NCBI RefSeq assembly: GCF_000285575.1
Contig: NZ_HE611050.1
Span: 842,230 to 906,229 of the forward strand
DNA from: Clostridium senegalense JC122
Lineage (GTDB): Bacteria; Bacillota; Clostridia; Clostridiales; Clostridiaceae
Length of the DNA stretch: 64,000 bases
Reading direction: 5' to 3'
Position 1 is the stretch's first letter. Every line of letters starts with the position of its first letter. Shown here one piece after another: positions 49,028 through 58,736 of this stretch. The notes beneath the pieces were generated by a model that was not told where the DNA came from, searched no databases, and saw only the letters and a program-made list of their open reading frames with translations. The position numbers and the translations under genes were made by a program.

Positions 49028-50668
49028 ATGAATAAAATTAAATTTGAAGATTTAAATCTTAAGCCTTCAGTATTAGAGGCTATTAATGATTTAAAATTTG
49101 AATATCCGTCTGATATTCAAGCTAAAAGCATACCAGTAAGCTTAGAAGGTTTTGACTTAATCGGTCAAGCACAAACTGGTACTGGAAAAACTGTTGCATT
49201 TGGTGCTCCACTTCTTAGTCTAATGGAACCCTCTAACGGAAACGTTCAAGCAATAATATTAGCCCCAACAAGAGAACTTGCAATACAAGTTAGTGAAGAA
49301 TTAAGCAAACTAAATAAGTATGCTCAATATAAAATACTTCCAATTTTCGGTGGTCAATCAATTGATAAACAACTTAAACCATTAAAAAAAGGTGTAGATA
49401 TAGTTGTTGGAACTCCTGGAAGAATTCTTTATCATATAAACAGAAAAACTCTTAAATTAGACCACGCTAAATTCCTAGTTTTAGATGAAGCGGACGAAAT
49501 GTTAAACATGGGATTTATAGAAGATATAGAGCTTATTATAAGCAATTTAAAGAAAGAAAGACAAACATTATTGTTTTCAGCTACAATGCCAAAAGCTATT
49601 AAAAGCTTAGCTAAAAACTATATGAAATCTGACGCTAAACATATTGCTATTGCAAAACAATCTCTAACTGTATCTAAAATAAAGCAATTTTACTTTGAAG
49701 TAGGTCAAAAAGATAAACTTGAAGCTCTTTGCAGAATTTTAGATGTTGATGCACCAAAAAGCGCTATACTATTTTGTAAGACTAAAAGAGGTGTTGATGA
49801 ATTAGTTTCTGCTTTACAAAGCAAAGGATACATAGTTGAAGGTATGCATGGTGACATGAAACAACTTCAAAGATTAAATACTTTAAAAAAATTCAAAACT
49901 GGTAATTTAAATTATTTAATAGCTACTGATGTTGCTGCACGTGGAATTGATGTAGAAGATATAACTCATGTTATAAACTATGATTTACCTCAAGATACAG
50001 AATCTTATGTTCATAGAATAGGAAGAACTGGTAGAGCTAACAAAGAAGGTACGGCTTATAGCTTTGCAAGTCGCAGAGAAATGTCTATGATAAGACAAAT
50101 CGAAAATGTAACTAAGAGTAAAATGGAGAAAAAACAATTACCAACTTTAAATGATATATATGCTTCAAAATCAGAAAGCATATTAGAGTCTGTTAAAGCT
50201 ACTTTAGAAGAGAATTCTTATGAAAGTTTTATACAAACTTCTAAAGATTTAATAGATGAATTTGGAGCTGAAGATGTTACTGCTTCACTAATGAAAATAT
50301 TATTTGATAAAGAGTTAAACTATGAGTATACTCAAGACACTCTTAAATGTGAAGAATCTTTCAGCAGGGATTCAAATAGAAGAGACTCAAACAGAAGAGA
50401 TTTCAATAGAGATTTCAACAAAGATACTGCTAGATTATTTTTATCTGTAGGTAGACTTGATAAAGTTTCTGCTATAGATTTAGTTAAGTTTTTAGATAAT
50501 ACAGCTGGAGTAAAATCTAAAGAACTTGGAAGAATTGATATATTAGATAAGTTTACTTTTATAGATGTTCCTAATAACTTAGTTGATGTAATCTTAAAAA
50601 ATAGTTCAGGTCAAAAAATAAATAATGTTAGAAAAGTAAGAATTGAAGTTTCTCATAAAAGAAAATAA
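49028..50668 (+). CDS. DEAD-box RNA helicase with DbpA-type RNA-binding domain
   Basis: ATP-dependent RNA helicase, 546 residues. Q motif FEDLNLKPSVLEAI, Walker A AQTGTGKT (about 44), PTRELA, GTPGR, DEAD (about 155), SAT (about 186), ARGID and HRIGRTGRA (about 334). After a low-complexity RRDSNRRDFNRD linker, the C-terminus (about 470-546) is a DbpA/CsdA RRM-like domain. It is CshA/DeaD-like, acting in ribosome assembly or mRNA decay. The ATG at 49028 is seven bases after AGAGG; the ATG six bases earlier is too close. Confidence 0.95.
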   Translation: MNKIKFEDLNLKPSVLEAINDLKFEYPSDIQAKSIPVSLEGFDLIGQAQTGTGKTVAFGAPLLSLMEPSNGNVQAIILAPTRELAIQVSEELSKLNKYAQYKILPIFGGQSIDKQLKPLKKGVDIVVGTPGRILYHINRKTLKLDHAKFLVLDEADEMLNMGFIEDIELIISNLKKERQTLLFSATMPKAIKSLAKNYMKSDAKHIAIAKQSLTVSKIKQFYFEVGQKDKLEALCRILDVDAPKSAILFCKTKRGVDELVSALQSKGYIVEGMHGDMKQLQRLNTLKKFKTGNLNYLIATDVAARGIDVEDITHVINYDLPQDTESYVHRIGRTGRANKEGTAYSFASRREMSMIRQIENVTKSKMEKKQLPTLNDIYASKSESILESVKATLEENSYESFIQTSKDLIDEFGAEDVTASLMKILFDKELNYEYTQDTLKCEESFSRDSNRRDSNRRDFNRDFNKDTARLFLSVGRLDKVSAIDLVKFLDNTAGVKSKELGRIDILDKFTFIDVPNNLVDVILKNSSGQKINNVRKVRIEVSHKRK

Positions 50669-50697
50669 ATGCTAGGCTTTAGCCTATCATTTATTTT
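50664..50697 (+). terminator. Terminator of the DEAD-box helicase gene
   Basis: Stem AAATG-TAGGCT/AGCCTA-CATTT followed by a T run, overlapping the stop codon. Confidence 0.88.
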
Positions 50698-50849
50698 TTT
50701 ATCTTTAAAAATATATTTGGTAACTTTTTCAACTTTGTATCATATATTATATTATAATGAACAATTTTAAACTATATATCTACACCTATTTTGTTAAAAG
50801 TGTTTAATTTTTTATTCCATTTAGTTTTATTTTCTTTAGGAGGGGTATA

Positions 50850-50939
50850 ATGAAATTTTTCAAAAAATTATTTTTAATACTTTCCTTAGGCCTTATATTG
50901 GAATACATTATAATATATTTACTATATATAAATAAATGA
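50850..50939 (+). CDS. Candidate 29-residue single-span membrane peptide
   Basis: Short frame with an excellent AGGAGGGG five bases before the ATG. It encodes a basic N-terminus (MKFFKKLF) and one hydrophobic helix (LILSLGLILEYIIIYLLY), ending INK. No homologue is known to me. The strong ribosome site and clean membrane-peptide layout argue for a real small protein. It lies between the helicase terminator and a convergent gene whose stop is two bases away. Confidence 0.55.
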   Translation: MKFFKKLFLILSLGLILEYIIIYLLYINK

Positions 50940-50941
50940 AA

Positions 50942-51679
50942 TTAAATAATTTTTCCTATTTCAACTGCGTTTTTTAATTTTTTTATCACGTCAGTTTTAT
51001 GTTCTTTTATTGCAACTATAGCTACTGTTGCTGGCCCACAAGTTTTTTTCAGATTTAAATCTACATTATCCTTTAATTCAAACTTTCTTTTATTGCTAAC
51101 TGCTAGTTCTTTTGCTTCATACAATATTCCTTTTGAACCTACTGGAACTATTTCTAAAACCTCCTCTAAATTTATAAGGTTATTTAAATCTTCATAAGAA
51201 AATATTTCATCATCACCATAAAAATTTATTTCACTTCCAACTTTAGGTTTACCTATGGCATACACCTTTGCTTTTTCACTTATATTGTTAATTTTTGCAC
51301 TTTTCTTTTCACAAATTCCTATAACAGTAATTCCTACTCCTGTAGATGTGACCTTAAAATTTTCTTCTGTACTTCCCGTTAATGGTATGCCATCTATTGA
51401 AGCTAACTTCATTTCACTTTTTATACCCTTTATAATTTCTCTACCTGTCGGTTCCATCTCTGCACAAACATTATCTACAATACTTATTACCTTTGCTCCA
51501 CTACATAGAATTTCTAATAATCCTACCCTTACACTATACTTACCCGTTATAAAAGGTTCTACTTTTAGTGCATCATGTTCCTTATCCCCTATGCCTCCAC
51601 TACTATCACAAGCTATAACCATTATTTTTTCTTTATCTATATCTACACATACTAAATCTCTCACTTTATTTCCTATCAT
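50942..51679 (-). CDS. PurM/AIR-synthase-like protein, possibly alpha-ribazole kinase
   Basis: About 245 residues of a PurM-like ATP-binding fold. VDIDKEKIMVIACDSSGGIG near 14-33 resembles the start of this superfamily (ThiL, SelD, PurM). IPLTGSTEENFKVTSTGVGITVIG (about 98-121) is a second conserved stretch. In some Firmicutes such proteins are annotated CblS (alpha-ribazole kinase, B12 salvage), which would fit cobO and nrdJ in this window. That link is inference only. Monocistronic. Confidence 0.6.
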   Translation of the reverse strand: MIGNKVRDLVCVDIDKEKIMVIACDSSGGIGDKEHDALKVEPFITGKYSVRVGLLEILCSGAKVISIVDNVCAEMEPTGREIIKGIKSEMKLASIDGIPLTGSTEENFKVTSTGVGITVIGICEKKSAKINNISEKAKVYAIGKPKVGSEINFYGDDEIFSYEDLNNLINLEEVLEIVPVGSKGILYEAKELAVSNKRKFELKDNVDLNLKKTCGPATVAIVAIKEHKTDVIKKLKNAVEIGKII

Positions 51680-51976
51680 ATGTTAAACACCTACTCTTTA
51701 ATTTTTTAAATATGTTAATTCTACAAATAAATTATATCAAAGTAATCTATAAATGCCATGAATTTTTCAAATTTATGTTATAATTTTATATAAACTTATT
51801 TAACTATCAAATAATAAAATTTAAGATTAATATCATACTAATAATACTAAAGACATTTTTATTTTTTATTAATGTATAGACAATTATACATATGAACTAA
51901 CTTAGTTAATACAACTAAAGAACTTATTTTAATATTAAATAATTATAAATATTATGCCGTACAAAAGGAGAAAAAT
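51680..51976. other. Divergent AT-rich promoter region
   Basis: About 297 bases between the PurM-like gene and the flavin reductase. No gene or repeat seen. Confidence 0.3.
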
Positions 51977-52594
51977 ATGAATAAAGTAAATTTTAAAGGT
52001 AGTGTAATGCTTAATCCTACACCTGTAGTATTAGTTACATCTAAAAATAGAGAAGATAATATAAATGTCTTTACTGTTGGATGGATAAGTACTGTGTGTA
52101 CAAAAGAACCTATCTTAGCAATGGGAATTAGGCCAGAAAGATTAAGCTATGATTATATAAAAGAAAGTAAAGAATGTGTAATTAACCTTACTACTAAAGA
52201 TATGGTTAAAATGGTAGACTATTGTGGAGTCGTTAGTGGTAAAAAAATTGATAAAATTAAACACCTAGGAATTAAATTAAATGATGCTGTTAAAATAAAT
52301 ACTCCATCTTTAGAAGAATCTCCAGTTGCTTTAGAATGTAAATTAAAGTCTATCACACCACTTGGAACTCATGACTTATTTTTGTTAGAAGTTCTAAATG
52401 TTAAAGTAAATGAGGATTTAATTGACGATAATGGTAAAATACATTTTGAAAAAGCTAATTTAATTAGTTATTGTCATGGTGAATACTTTGCTTTAAATAC
52501 TAAGCCTTTAGGTAAATTTGGCTATTCTATAATGAAAAAGAAGACTGCTAAACGAAAACTTAATGAAAAAAATAAACAAAAATTCAAAAAATGA
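51977..52594 (+). CDS. Flavin reductase family protein (flavoredoxin-like)
   Basis: FMN-binding split-barrel protein of 205 residues. The N-terminus PTPVVLVTSKNREDNINVFTVGWIS is the typical FMN-binding start; INLTTKDMVKMVDYCGVVSGKKIDK and SPVALECKLKSITPLGTHDLFLLEVL follow in family order. It probably moves electrons between NAD(P)H or ferredoxin and flavin. The C-terminus has a basic lysine-rich tail (about 188-205). The ATG follows AAAAGGAG. Partner unknown. Confidence 0.9.
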   Translation: MNKVNFKGSVMLNPTPVVLVTSKNREDNINVFTVGWISTVCTKEPILAMGIRPERLSYDYIKESKECVINLTTKDMVKMVDYCGVVSGKKIDKIKHLGIKLNDAVKINTPSLEESPVALECKLKSITPLGTHDLFLLEVLNVKVNEDLIDDNGKIHFEKANLISYCHGEYFALNTKPLGKFGYSIMKKKTAKRKLNEKNKQKFKK

Positions 52595-52990
52595 TTTATG
52601 GAGCATATGTTTTGTTACGCCTATCCTTCTTATTATGGATGTACAATTTAAATATAGATTCAATCAATTTTATATCTTAATTTCAAGGTTTAATGCTTGT
52701 AATTGGATGAAACTCACTATTCAGTTTCATCCTAAACTCTTAATTCTTAACTTTTAACTAACTATACTTGACTTATAGCAAAGATTTGATAAGTAAACTT
52801 AAATATAAGGTTGCATAACTATAATTTTTTTAATTAGTTTTTATTAAATTAGAAAATTATATCAAACTTAACTTTTATATAATAATAAAAAACAAAATTT
52901 TTTGACTATAATCTATAAATATATATTAAAAAATCTTTGAACTAAATAATATATTTATTAACTTATTTATTTAAGAAAGGTAGTGAATTT
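52595..52990. repeat. Decayed repeat copies upstream of nadE
   Basis: 52597-52645 resembles 40268-40320 (shared ACGCCT-TCCTTCTT-TTATGG), the decayed copy of the protein tail next to the IS3 element. 52703-52730 is a hairpin GGATGAAACT/AGTTTCATCC. 52735-52800 has the TTAATTCTTAACTTTTAACTA type of dispersed repeat. The nadE promoter must lie in the last 200 bases. Confidence 0.5.
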
Positions 52991-54894
52991 ATGAATTTTT
53001 TAAAGTAGCTTCCGCTTGTCCTATAACGAATGTGGCAGATGTAAACTTTAATATTAATGAAATTAAAAAATGCATTTTAAATGGATTAAAACAAGATTGT
53101 AATTTAATAGTTTTTCCTGAACTAAGCATAACATCATATAGTTGTGGTGATTTATTTTTTCAAAACAAATTATTAATTGAAAGTGAAAAAGGCATATCTG
53201 AACTATGTGAATATTCAAAGAAAAAAAATATAATTATCTCTGTTGGTGCACCAATTTTACATAAAAATTGTTTATTTAATTGCGCTGTAGTTATATTTGA
53301 TGGAAAAGTTATTGGTATTATTCCTAAAATCCATTTACCTAACTACTCTGAATTCTATGAAAAACGTTGGTTTACTAGTGGACTTAATATTATTGATGAA
53401 ACTGTAAGCCTTAGCTTTCAAGAAGATATTCCATTTGGAACAAATATTATATTTTCTGCTGAAAATGCCAAAATAGGTTTTGAAGTATGTGAAGATTTAT
53501 GGGTAACTATACCACCTAGTAGTTATTTAAGTTTATGTGGTGCTAATATAATTTGTAACTTATCATCTTCTAATGAATTAGTTGGAAAAGCTGAGGTTAG
53601 AAGGAACCTGGTTAAAAATCAAAGTTCAAGATGCATTGGTAGTTATATATATTCATCATCTGGTGTCTTTGAATCTTCTACCGATGTATTATTTAGTGGA
53701 CATTTAATAATTTCTGAAAATGGTAGCACCCTTGCAGAAAATGAAAGATTTCAAAGAGAAAATGAGATAATAACTGGAATAATTGATCTAGATAAACTCA
53801 ACAACGAGAGATTAAAAAATATAAGTTTTAGAGATAGTATGTGTTTATGTCCTTTCACACCAAAAATAATTGACATAAATATAAAAAATACTTCCATCAA
53901 TAGTTTTGATAGAACTATAGATAAACTTCCTTTTGTACCTAAAACAGAATCTGAACGAGAATCAAGATGTAAAGAAATATTTAACATTCAAACAGCTGCA
54001 TTAGCTAAACGTCTTTGTCACACAAAACTTAAAAATGCTGTTATAGGTATTTCTGGTGGATTAGACTCTACTCTTGCACTATTAGTAGTTGTTAAAACTT
54101 TTGATATGCTTGGATTAAACAGAAAAAACATAAAAACAATTACTATGCCAGGATTTGGTACTACTGATAGAACCTATATAAATGCATTAAAACTTTGTGA
54201 AAATTTAGGTACCGAGCTTAAAGAAATAAATATTGTAGATGCTTGTATACAACATTTTAAAGACATCGGTCATGATCCATCTATACATGATGTTACTTAT
54301 GAAAATGTTCAAGCAAGAGAAAGAACTCAAATATTAATGGATATTGCAAACAAAAATGCGGGACTTCTAATTGGAACTGGTGATTTATCAGAACTTGCAT
54401 TAGGTTGGTGTACTTATAACGGTGATCATATGTCTATGTATTCTGTTAACTGCTCTATTCCTAAGACATTGGTGAGATATTTAGTTGAATACGTTGCAGA
54501 AAAGGAATTAGATGGTACTGCTTCAGAAGTTCTTATGGATATATTAGATACTCCTGTAAGTCCTGAATTACTGCCAAAAAACAAAGAAGGTAAAATAGCT
54601 CAAAAAACTGAAGATATTGTAGGCCCTTATGAACTACATGACTTTTTCTTATTCCACTTTATAAAGCAAGGTGCTACTCCTGAAAAACTTCTATTTTTAA
54701 GTGAAAATGCCTTTGGCGATGAATATACTAAAGATGAAATTTTAAAATGGAGAAATATGTTTCTTAAAAGATTTTTTACTCAGCAATTTAAACGTTCTTG
54801 TATGCCTGATGGTCCAAAAGTAGGTTCTATAAGTCTTTCACCTAGAGGTGATTTAAGAATGCCATCAGACGCGAGCTATAATAGTTTTATATAG
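52991..54894 (+). CDS. nadE: Glutamine-dependent NAD+ synthetase, frameshift near start
   Basis: Final step of NAD synthesis, with an N-terminal nitrilase-type glutaminase domain (Glu in FPELSITSY, Lys in [12 protein letters not shown], Cys in FEVCEDLW) and a C-terminal synthetase with P-loop [12 protein letters not shown] (about 345). The ATG at 52991, behind AGAAAGG, would encode [20 protein letters not shown], but the frame is off by one after the T6A3 run at 52996-53004. The uninterrupted frame begins at GTG 53032 (620 residues) and lacks the first nitrilase beta strand. NAD synthesis is essential, so either this is a sequencing error or slippage rescues it. Confidence 0.9.
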
Positions 54895-54923
54895 GAGTTT
54901 AGAACATTATTAAAATAAAAAAT

Positions 54924-54966
54924 GCATCGTTTATGATTAATTTTAAATCATAGACGATGCTCATTT
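54924..54966. terminator. Bidirectional terminator between nadE and the chromate transporter
   Basis: Stem GCATCGT-TATGATT/AATCATA-ACGATGC with A/T tails both ways, between convergent stops. Confidence 0.9.
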
Positions 54967-55485
54967 TTAATAAAACACAATTCCTAAAACCGCTGAAATT
55001 ACTATTATTAATATAGGATGTATTTTAGTTTTAAAGAGCATAACCCCTATTATTGCTCCTATTATTAAACTTTTTAAATCTACATATGCTGTTTTACTTA
55101 AAGATATAAACACACCAATTATAAGACCAATAAGTGCTGGCTTCATTCCTGATAATGCTGAATTTAGTAATGTAGATTCCTTAAATTTTGTAAAAAAGAA
55201 ATATGCAAGTGTAACTAATATAAAAGACGTAGTCACAACTCCAAGAGTTGCCACAATACTTCCTAATACTCCACTTACCTTATATCCAGTAAAAGTAGCA
55301 CAATTTATTGCAACTGGTCCTGGAGTCATTTGAGATATACCAATTATATCTACAAATTCTGTAGCACTAATCCATTTATTACTGTTAACCACTTCATTTT
55401 CTATAAGGGATAAAATGGCATATCCTCCACCAAAGCCAAAAGTGCCAACCTTTAAAAAAGCTAAATAAAGTTTTAAAAGTACCAT
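54967..55485 (-). CDS. Chromate transporter, half-size CHR subunit
   Basis: Membrane protein of one CHR domain, 172 residues, with five or six helices. The CHR signature FLKVGTFGFGGGYAILSLIENEVV is at the N-terminus and ISQMTPGPVAINCATFTGYKV near 48-70. Partner of the adjacent half gene; in bacilli the two short CHR proteins act together in chromate export. The natural substrate is not certain. It follows its partner by three bases. Confidence 0.92.
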   Translation of the reverse strand: MVLLKLYLAFLKVGTFGFGGGYAILSLIENEVVNSNKWISATEFVDIIGISQMTPGPVAINCATFTGYKVSGVLGSIVATLGVVTTSFILVTLAYFFFTKFKESTLLNSALSGMKPALIGLIIGVFISLSKTAYVDLKSLIIGAIIGVMLFKTKIHPILIIVISAVLGIVFY

Positions 55486-55488
55486 ATT

Positions 55489-56025
55489 CTATGACACCTT
55501 CTTTCTATTGGAAATTATCCCATATAAAGCAGCTAAAATAATTATTATAACAGGATTTACATTTAAAAAAGCAGTAAGTAACACAGTAACTATAACAATA
55601 ATTATATTATTAGTAGATTTTTTTACCGATTTACTAAGACTAACTACTGCTACTAAGACAAGCAATGGAACTGCTGCATTTATTCCACTAAACATTCTTT
55701 CTACAATAGCTAAGTTTCTAAATCTTGAAAAAAACATAGCTATAATAAGTATTATACCAAAGGATGGTAGAGTTACTCCCAATAGCCCTAGAATGGCACC
55801 TGGAAATTTTCCAATTTTATATCCAATAAATGTAGATGAATTTACTGCTAATGCCCCTGGGAAACTTTGAGCTATAACTAATATTTCAAGAAACTCATCT
55901 TTAGATAACCATTGATTTACTTCAACAACTTCCTTTTCTATAAGTGGAATCATTGCATACCCTCCACCAAAAGTAAAACTACCTATTTTAAGAAACGTGA
56001 AAAACATTTTTAGAAGCTTTTGCAT
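55489..56025 (-). CDS. Chromate transporter, half-size CHR subunit
   Basis: First gene of the split chromate transporter, 178 residues with one CHR domain (FLKIGSFTFGGGYAMIPLIE at the N-terminus; AQSFPGALAVNSSTFIGYK near 52-70). It is about as long as its partner and similar to it, a tandem duplicated half-transporter. The ATG follows AGAGAGG. The pair forms a two-gene operon ending at the terminator near 54.92 kb. Confidence 0.92.
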   Translation of the reverse strand: MQKLLKMFFTFLKIGSFTFGGGYAMIPLIEKEVVEVNQWLSKDEFLEILVIAQSFPGALAVNSSTFIGYKIGKFPGAILGLLGVTLPSFGIILIIAMFFSRFRNLAIVERMFSGINAAVPLLVLVAVVSLSKSVKKSTNNIIIVIVTVLLTAFLNVNPVIIIILAALYGIISNRKKVS

Positions 56026-56143
56026 ATAATTACCTCTCTTTATATAATAATATATGAACTTATAATTTATTTTTGAAGATATCTTAATAAAATTATACTA
56101 CATTCCGATAATAAATATAGAGTATCTATAAGAGGTGTTTAAT

Positions 56144-56566
56144 ATGGAAATATCAAAATTAAGAAATAGTCCACAAATCCAAAGAAGTGGTTCTAAAATA
56201 AATAAGCAATCAGACTTTTCTAAGAACTTTAACTTTGCTCAACAAAAAAAATCTGAAGAACAATTAAAACAAATGTTAAAAAATATAAAAAACAAAGGAA
56301 CAAAATTAGTAGCAAGTAAAAATTATGCTGATGTTAAAGCTTATAAGAGAGAGATTAAGGCCTATTTAGAATCAGTGCTTGCTTTTATGTATTCAGTAAA
56401 AAAAGATACAAGTTTCTGGCAAACTCAATATTTCATTACAGTTGATATAATAGATAAAAAATTAGAAGAACTAACACAAGATTTATTAAATGAACAGAAA
56501 GAAAATTTAGATGTAGGAAGTACTGTTGATGAAATAACAGGTCTTATAGTTGATATTTATAAATAA
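56144..56566 (+). CDS. YaaR family protein (DUF327)
   Basis: 140 residues matching the Firmicutes YaaR/DUF327 family of unknown function. Mostly helical; conserved core DVKAYKREIKAYLESVLAFM (about 70-90), then WQTQYFITVDIIDKKLEEL. The ATG at 56144 lies six bases after AGAGGTG; the GTG at 56135 overlaps that site. In Bacillus yaaR sits in a DNA-replication cluster; here it stands alone. Confidence 0.87.
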   Translation: MEISKLRNSPQIQRSGSKINKQSDFSKNFNFAQQKKSEEQLKQMLKNIKNKGTKLVASKNYADVKAYKREIKAYLESVLAFMYSVKKDTSFWQTQYFITVDIIDKKLEELTQDLLNEQKENLDVGSTVDEITGLIVDIYK

Positions 56567-56589
56567 GTTAATTACCTATTTATAACATA

Positions 56590-56614
56590 AAAAAACAGCC
56601 ATAATATGGCTGTT
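56590..56614 (-). terminator. Terminator of the MFS gene
   Basis: Stem AACAGCCAT/ATGGCTGTT with T8 on the minus strand, 10 bases after the MFS stop; it could also serve yaaR. Confidence 0.9.
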
Positions 56615-56624
56615 CTCATTAAAA

Positions 56625-57962
56625 CTAAGAAGCTACTTCTTCTTCTTCATTTTCACTTTGAGGTCTATTAAATTTCTTAGTAAATTGTGTAAGTAATATT
56701 ACTATTGCTATTGAATAGATAACTGCTGTTACATAATATGCTATTCTATATCCTGAATCACCTAAGAAGTTTTCGTTGAAAAGGAATCCTGCTGTAAATA
56801 GACCTGCTAATATTGTTACAATTGCTTGTGATACGAATATTACTGAACTATAAGCTGGTCTTAATTCTTTAGTAACAAATTCCATTGGCAATGATTGAAC
56901 TATTGGATTTGCTGCATTCATAAATCCTGCCCTAAAGAATAATCCTGCCCCTACTGCAAGTACCATCATTCCCCCAAATTTATCACCATTTCCTATAATT
57001 AGCATGAAAGGAACTGAAATTGCTGATAATAATGATATAGCACCAACTCTACCAAATTTCTTCGAGAACCATGGTGAGAACATCATAAATATAACCATTG
57101 CTATTGTTTGAAGTGATATAAGAAATGATACTGTTGCTCTATCTATTCCTAAAGTTCCTAAGAATATTGTAAAGTAAGGAACTATTAATGATGCACCAAA
57201 TCTTATTAATCCATTATACACTAAGTATAATAGCGCATATTTATTACAAAGTACTCTCCAATCAATTTTAGTTTTACCTTTTTCATCTTGGTGTCCTGCA
57301 TAATCTTCTTTAACTTCTTTTAATAATAATAATGGTATCGTAGCAAGAACTGCAATTACCACAAATATTAAGAACACATCAGTATGTGCAGATATGTATG
57401 CTGCGTTTTGAGCTGTAGTAAATTCTGCTGTTTTAGTTGATAATGCCTGTGCTTGGTCATAAGCAATTCCAAGTCTTGAGGCAAATCTCCAAACTATTAA
57501 TGCACCACCTGTAAAACTTGCTAATGCCATTCCTGCAACATTAGAATACATTGTTCTTGAGAAAACTTTATCTCTTTCATCTTCAGTAGTATACTGTGTT
57601 AAAAATGGTGGTAATACTGCATCAAATAAGTATAATCCTAAAATTAATACAAGAGTTATACAACTTACTGAAAACCAGCTTCTTGTAAAACTTATTAATA
57701 TCAATCCAGCTATACTAACAACTCCGCCAGCTACAAGTATTTTTTTATATCCCATTTTAACTATAGCTGCTACTAATCCTGCAGTTAATAATGTAGCTAT
57801 ACCTGTATATATTGTGTAACTATTTACTATTGTAGGCTGAGCTTGCTTTAAAAATGTTATAAGTGTATCATTTACAATACCACTTAATATGCCCATAAAT
57901 AAATAACTAATGAAAAACATTCTACTATTATGTTTGTAACGTTTTAATATCTCTTCATTCAT
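56625..57962 (-). CDS. Major facilitator superfamily transporter
   Basis: Twelve-helix MFS permease, 445 residues. The loop after helix 2/3 (KMGYKKILVAGG) is a weak MFS A motif and the loop near 300 (FSKKFGRVGAIS) is its repeat. The middle (about 175-240) has an unusual long linker with Thr/Ala-rich sequence. The C-terminus ends in a run of acids (SENEEEEVAS). The substrate cannot be inferred. Two adjacent perfect palindromes lie about 90-120 bases upstream, possible operators. Confidence 0.9.
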   Translation of the reverse strand: MNEEILKRYKHNSRMFFISYLFMGILSGIVNDTLITFLKQAQPTIVNSYTIYTGIATLLTAGLVAAIVKMGYKKILVAGGVVSIAGLILISFTRSWFSVSCITLVLILGLYLFDAVLPPFLTQYTTEDERDKVFSRTMYSNVAGMALASFTGGALIVWRFASRLGIAYDQAQALSTKTAEFTTAQNAAYISAHTDVFLIFVVIAVLATIPLLLLKEVKEDYAGHQDEKGKTKIDWRVLCNKYALLYLVYNGLIRFGASLIVPYFTIFLGTLGIDRATVSFLISLQTIAMVIFMMFSPWFSKKFGRVGAISLLSAISVPFMLIIGNGDKFGGMMVLAVGAGLFFRAGFMNAANPIVQSLPMEFVTKELRPAYSSVIFVSQAIVTILAGLFTAGFLFNENFLGDSGYRIAYYVTAVIYSIAIVILLTQFTKKFNRPQSENEEEEVAS

Positions 57963-58736
57963 ACAATCATCCCCCTATAATATACATACTTTAATTAACC
58001 CTTTATATAATTTCATACGAGAGAACACTTTTATGTAACAATATTTTATAACCCTCTGGCCAGAGACAATATATATTGTTAAGCAATTCATAATTTATTT
58101 ACATTTGTTTCTCAACTAGTACTATAATACACATTTTTTTGAAAATCAAGATATTATTTAAAATTAAGAAAGTTTAGAATATTCTTTAAATTTTATAGTT
58201 TTTAATAAATATTTATGAATTTTTTATTTATTTTATATATATTTATTTTCATTTTTGTAACAATTTTGTGAATATTGTTTCATTTATTTTATTTTTTATT
58301 TATTTTATTTTTTGTTACAAATAATGGATTTGTTTTCTGTTAAATTTTATTTTAATTTATATAAATAAAATTTTAATACATATTTCACATTTCTATTACT
58401 ATACAATATAAAATATCATTTATAATTTACATTTAAATTTTAAGTATGTTTTTAAATTTCATAAATTTTTTTCATAAAATAAAACTAATATTATAAAATC
58501 TTACACTAGTAATTTTAATAATTTTTATTTTTCAGTAAAATTTATTGTTATTGAAACAATAATATTTCTCTTATATATAAACATATTAAATATAATATCA
58601 ATTTTTAAACATGATATATTTAAATCTTTTAAAGTTAATCATATTTTTTTTAATTATGTTGATACTAATTATTAGGCTAATATTATTCTTTCAATCATAA
58701 AATATAATGAATACAATTAATAGAGGTGATATATTA
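57963..58736. other. Divergent 770-base intergenic region with palindromes
   Basis: Contains CTCTGGCCAGAG (58054-58065) and ACAATATATATTGT (58066-58079), both perfect palindromes and touching. The rest is AT-rich without genes. It should hold the MFS and P-ATPase promoters. Confidence 0.55.
58054..58079. promoter_or_regulatory. Adjacent palindromes, candidate operator of the MFS gene
   Basis: A GC-containing 12-bp palindrome in a very AT-rich region, followed directly by a 14-bp AT palindrome, 92-117 bases upstream of the MFS start. The regulator is unknown; no regulator gene is adjacent. Confidence 0.45.
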
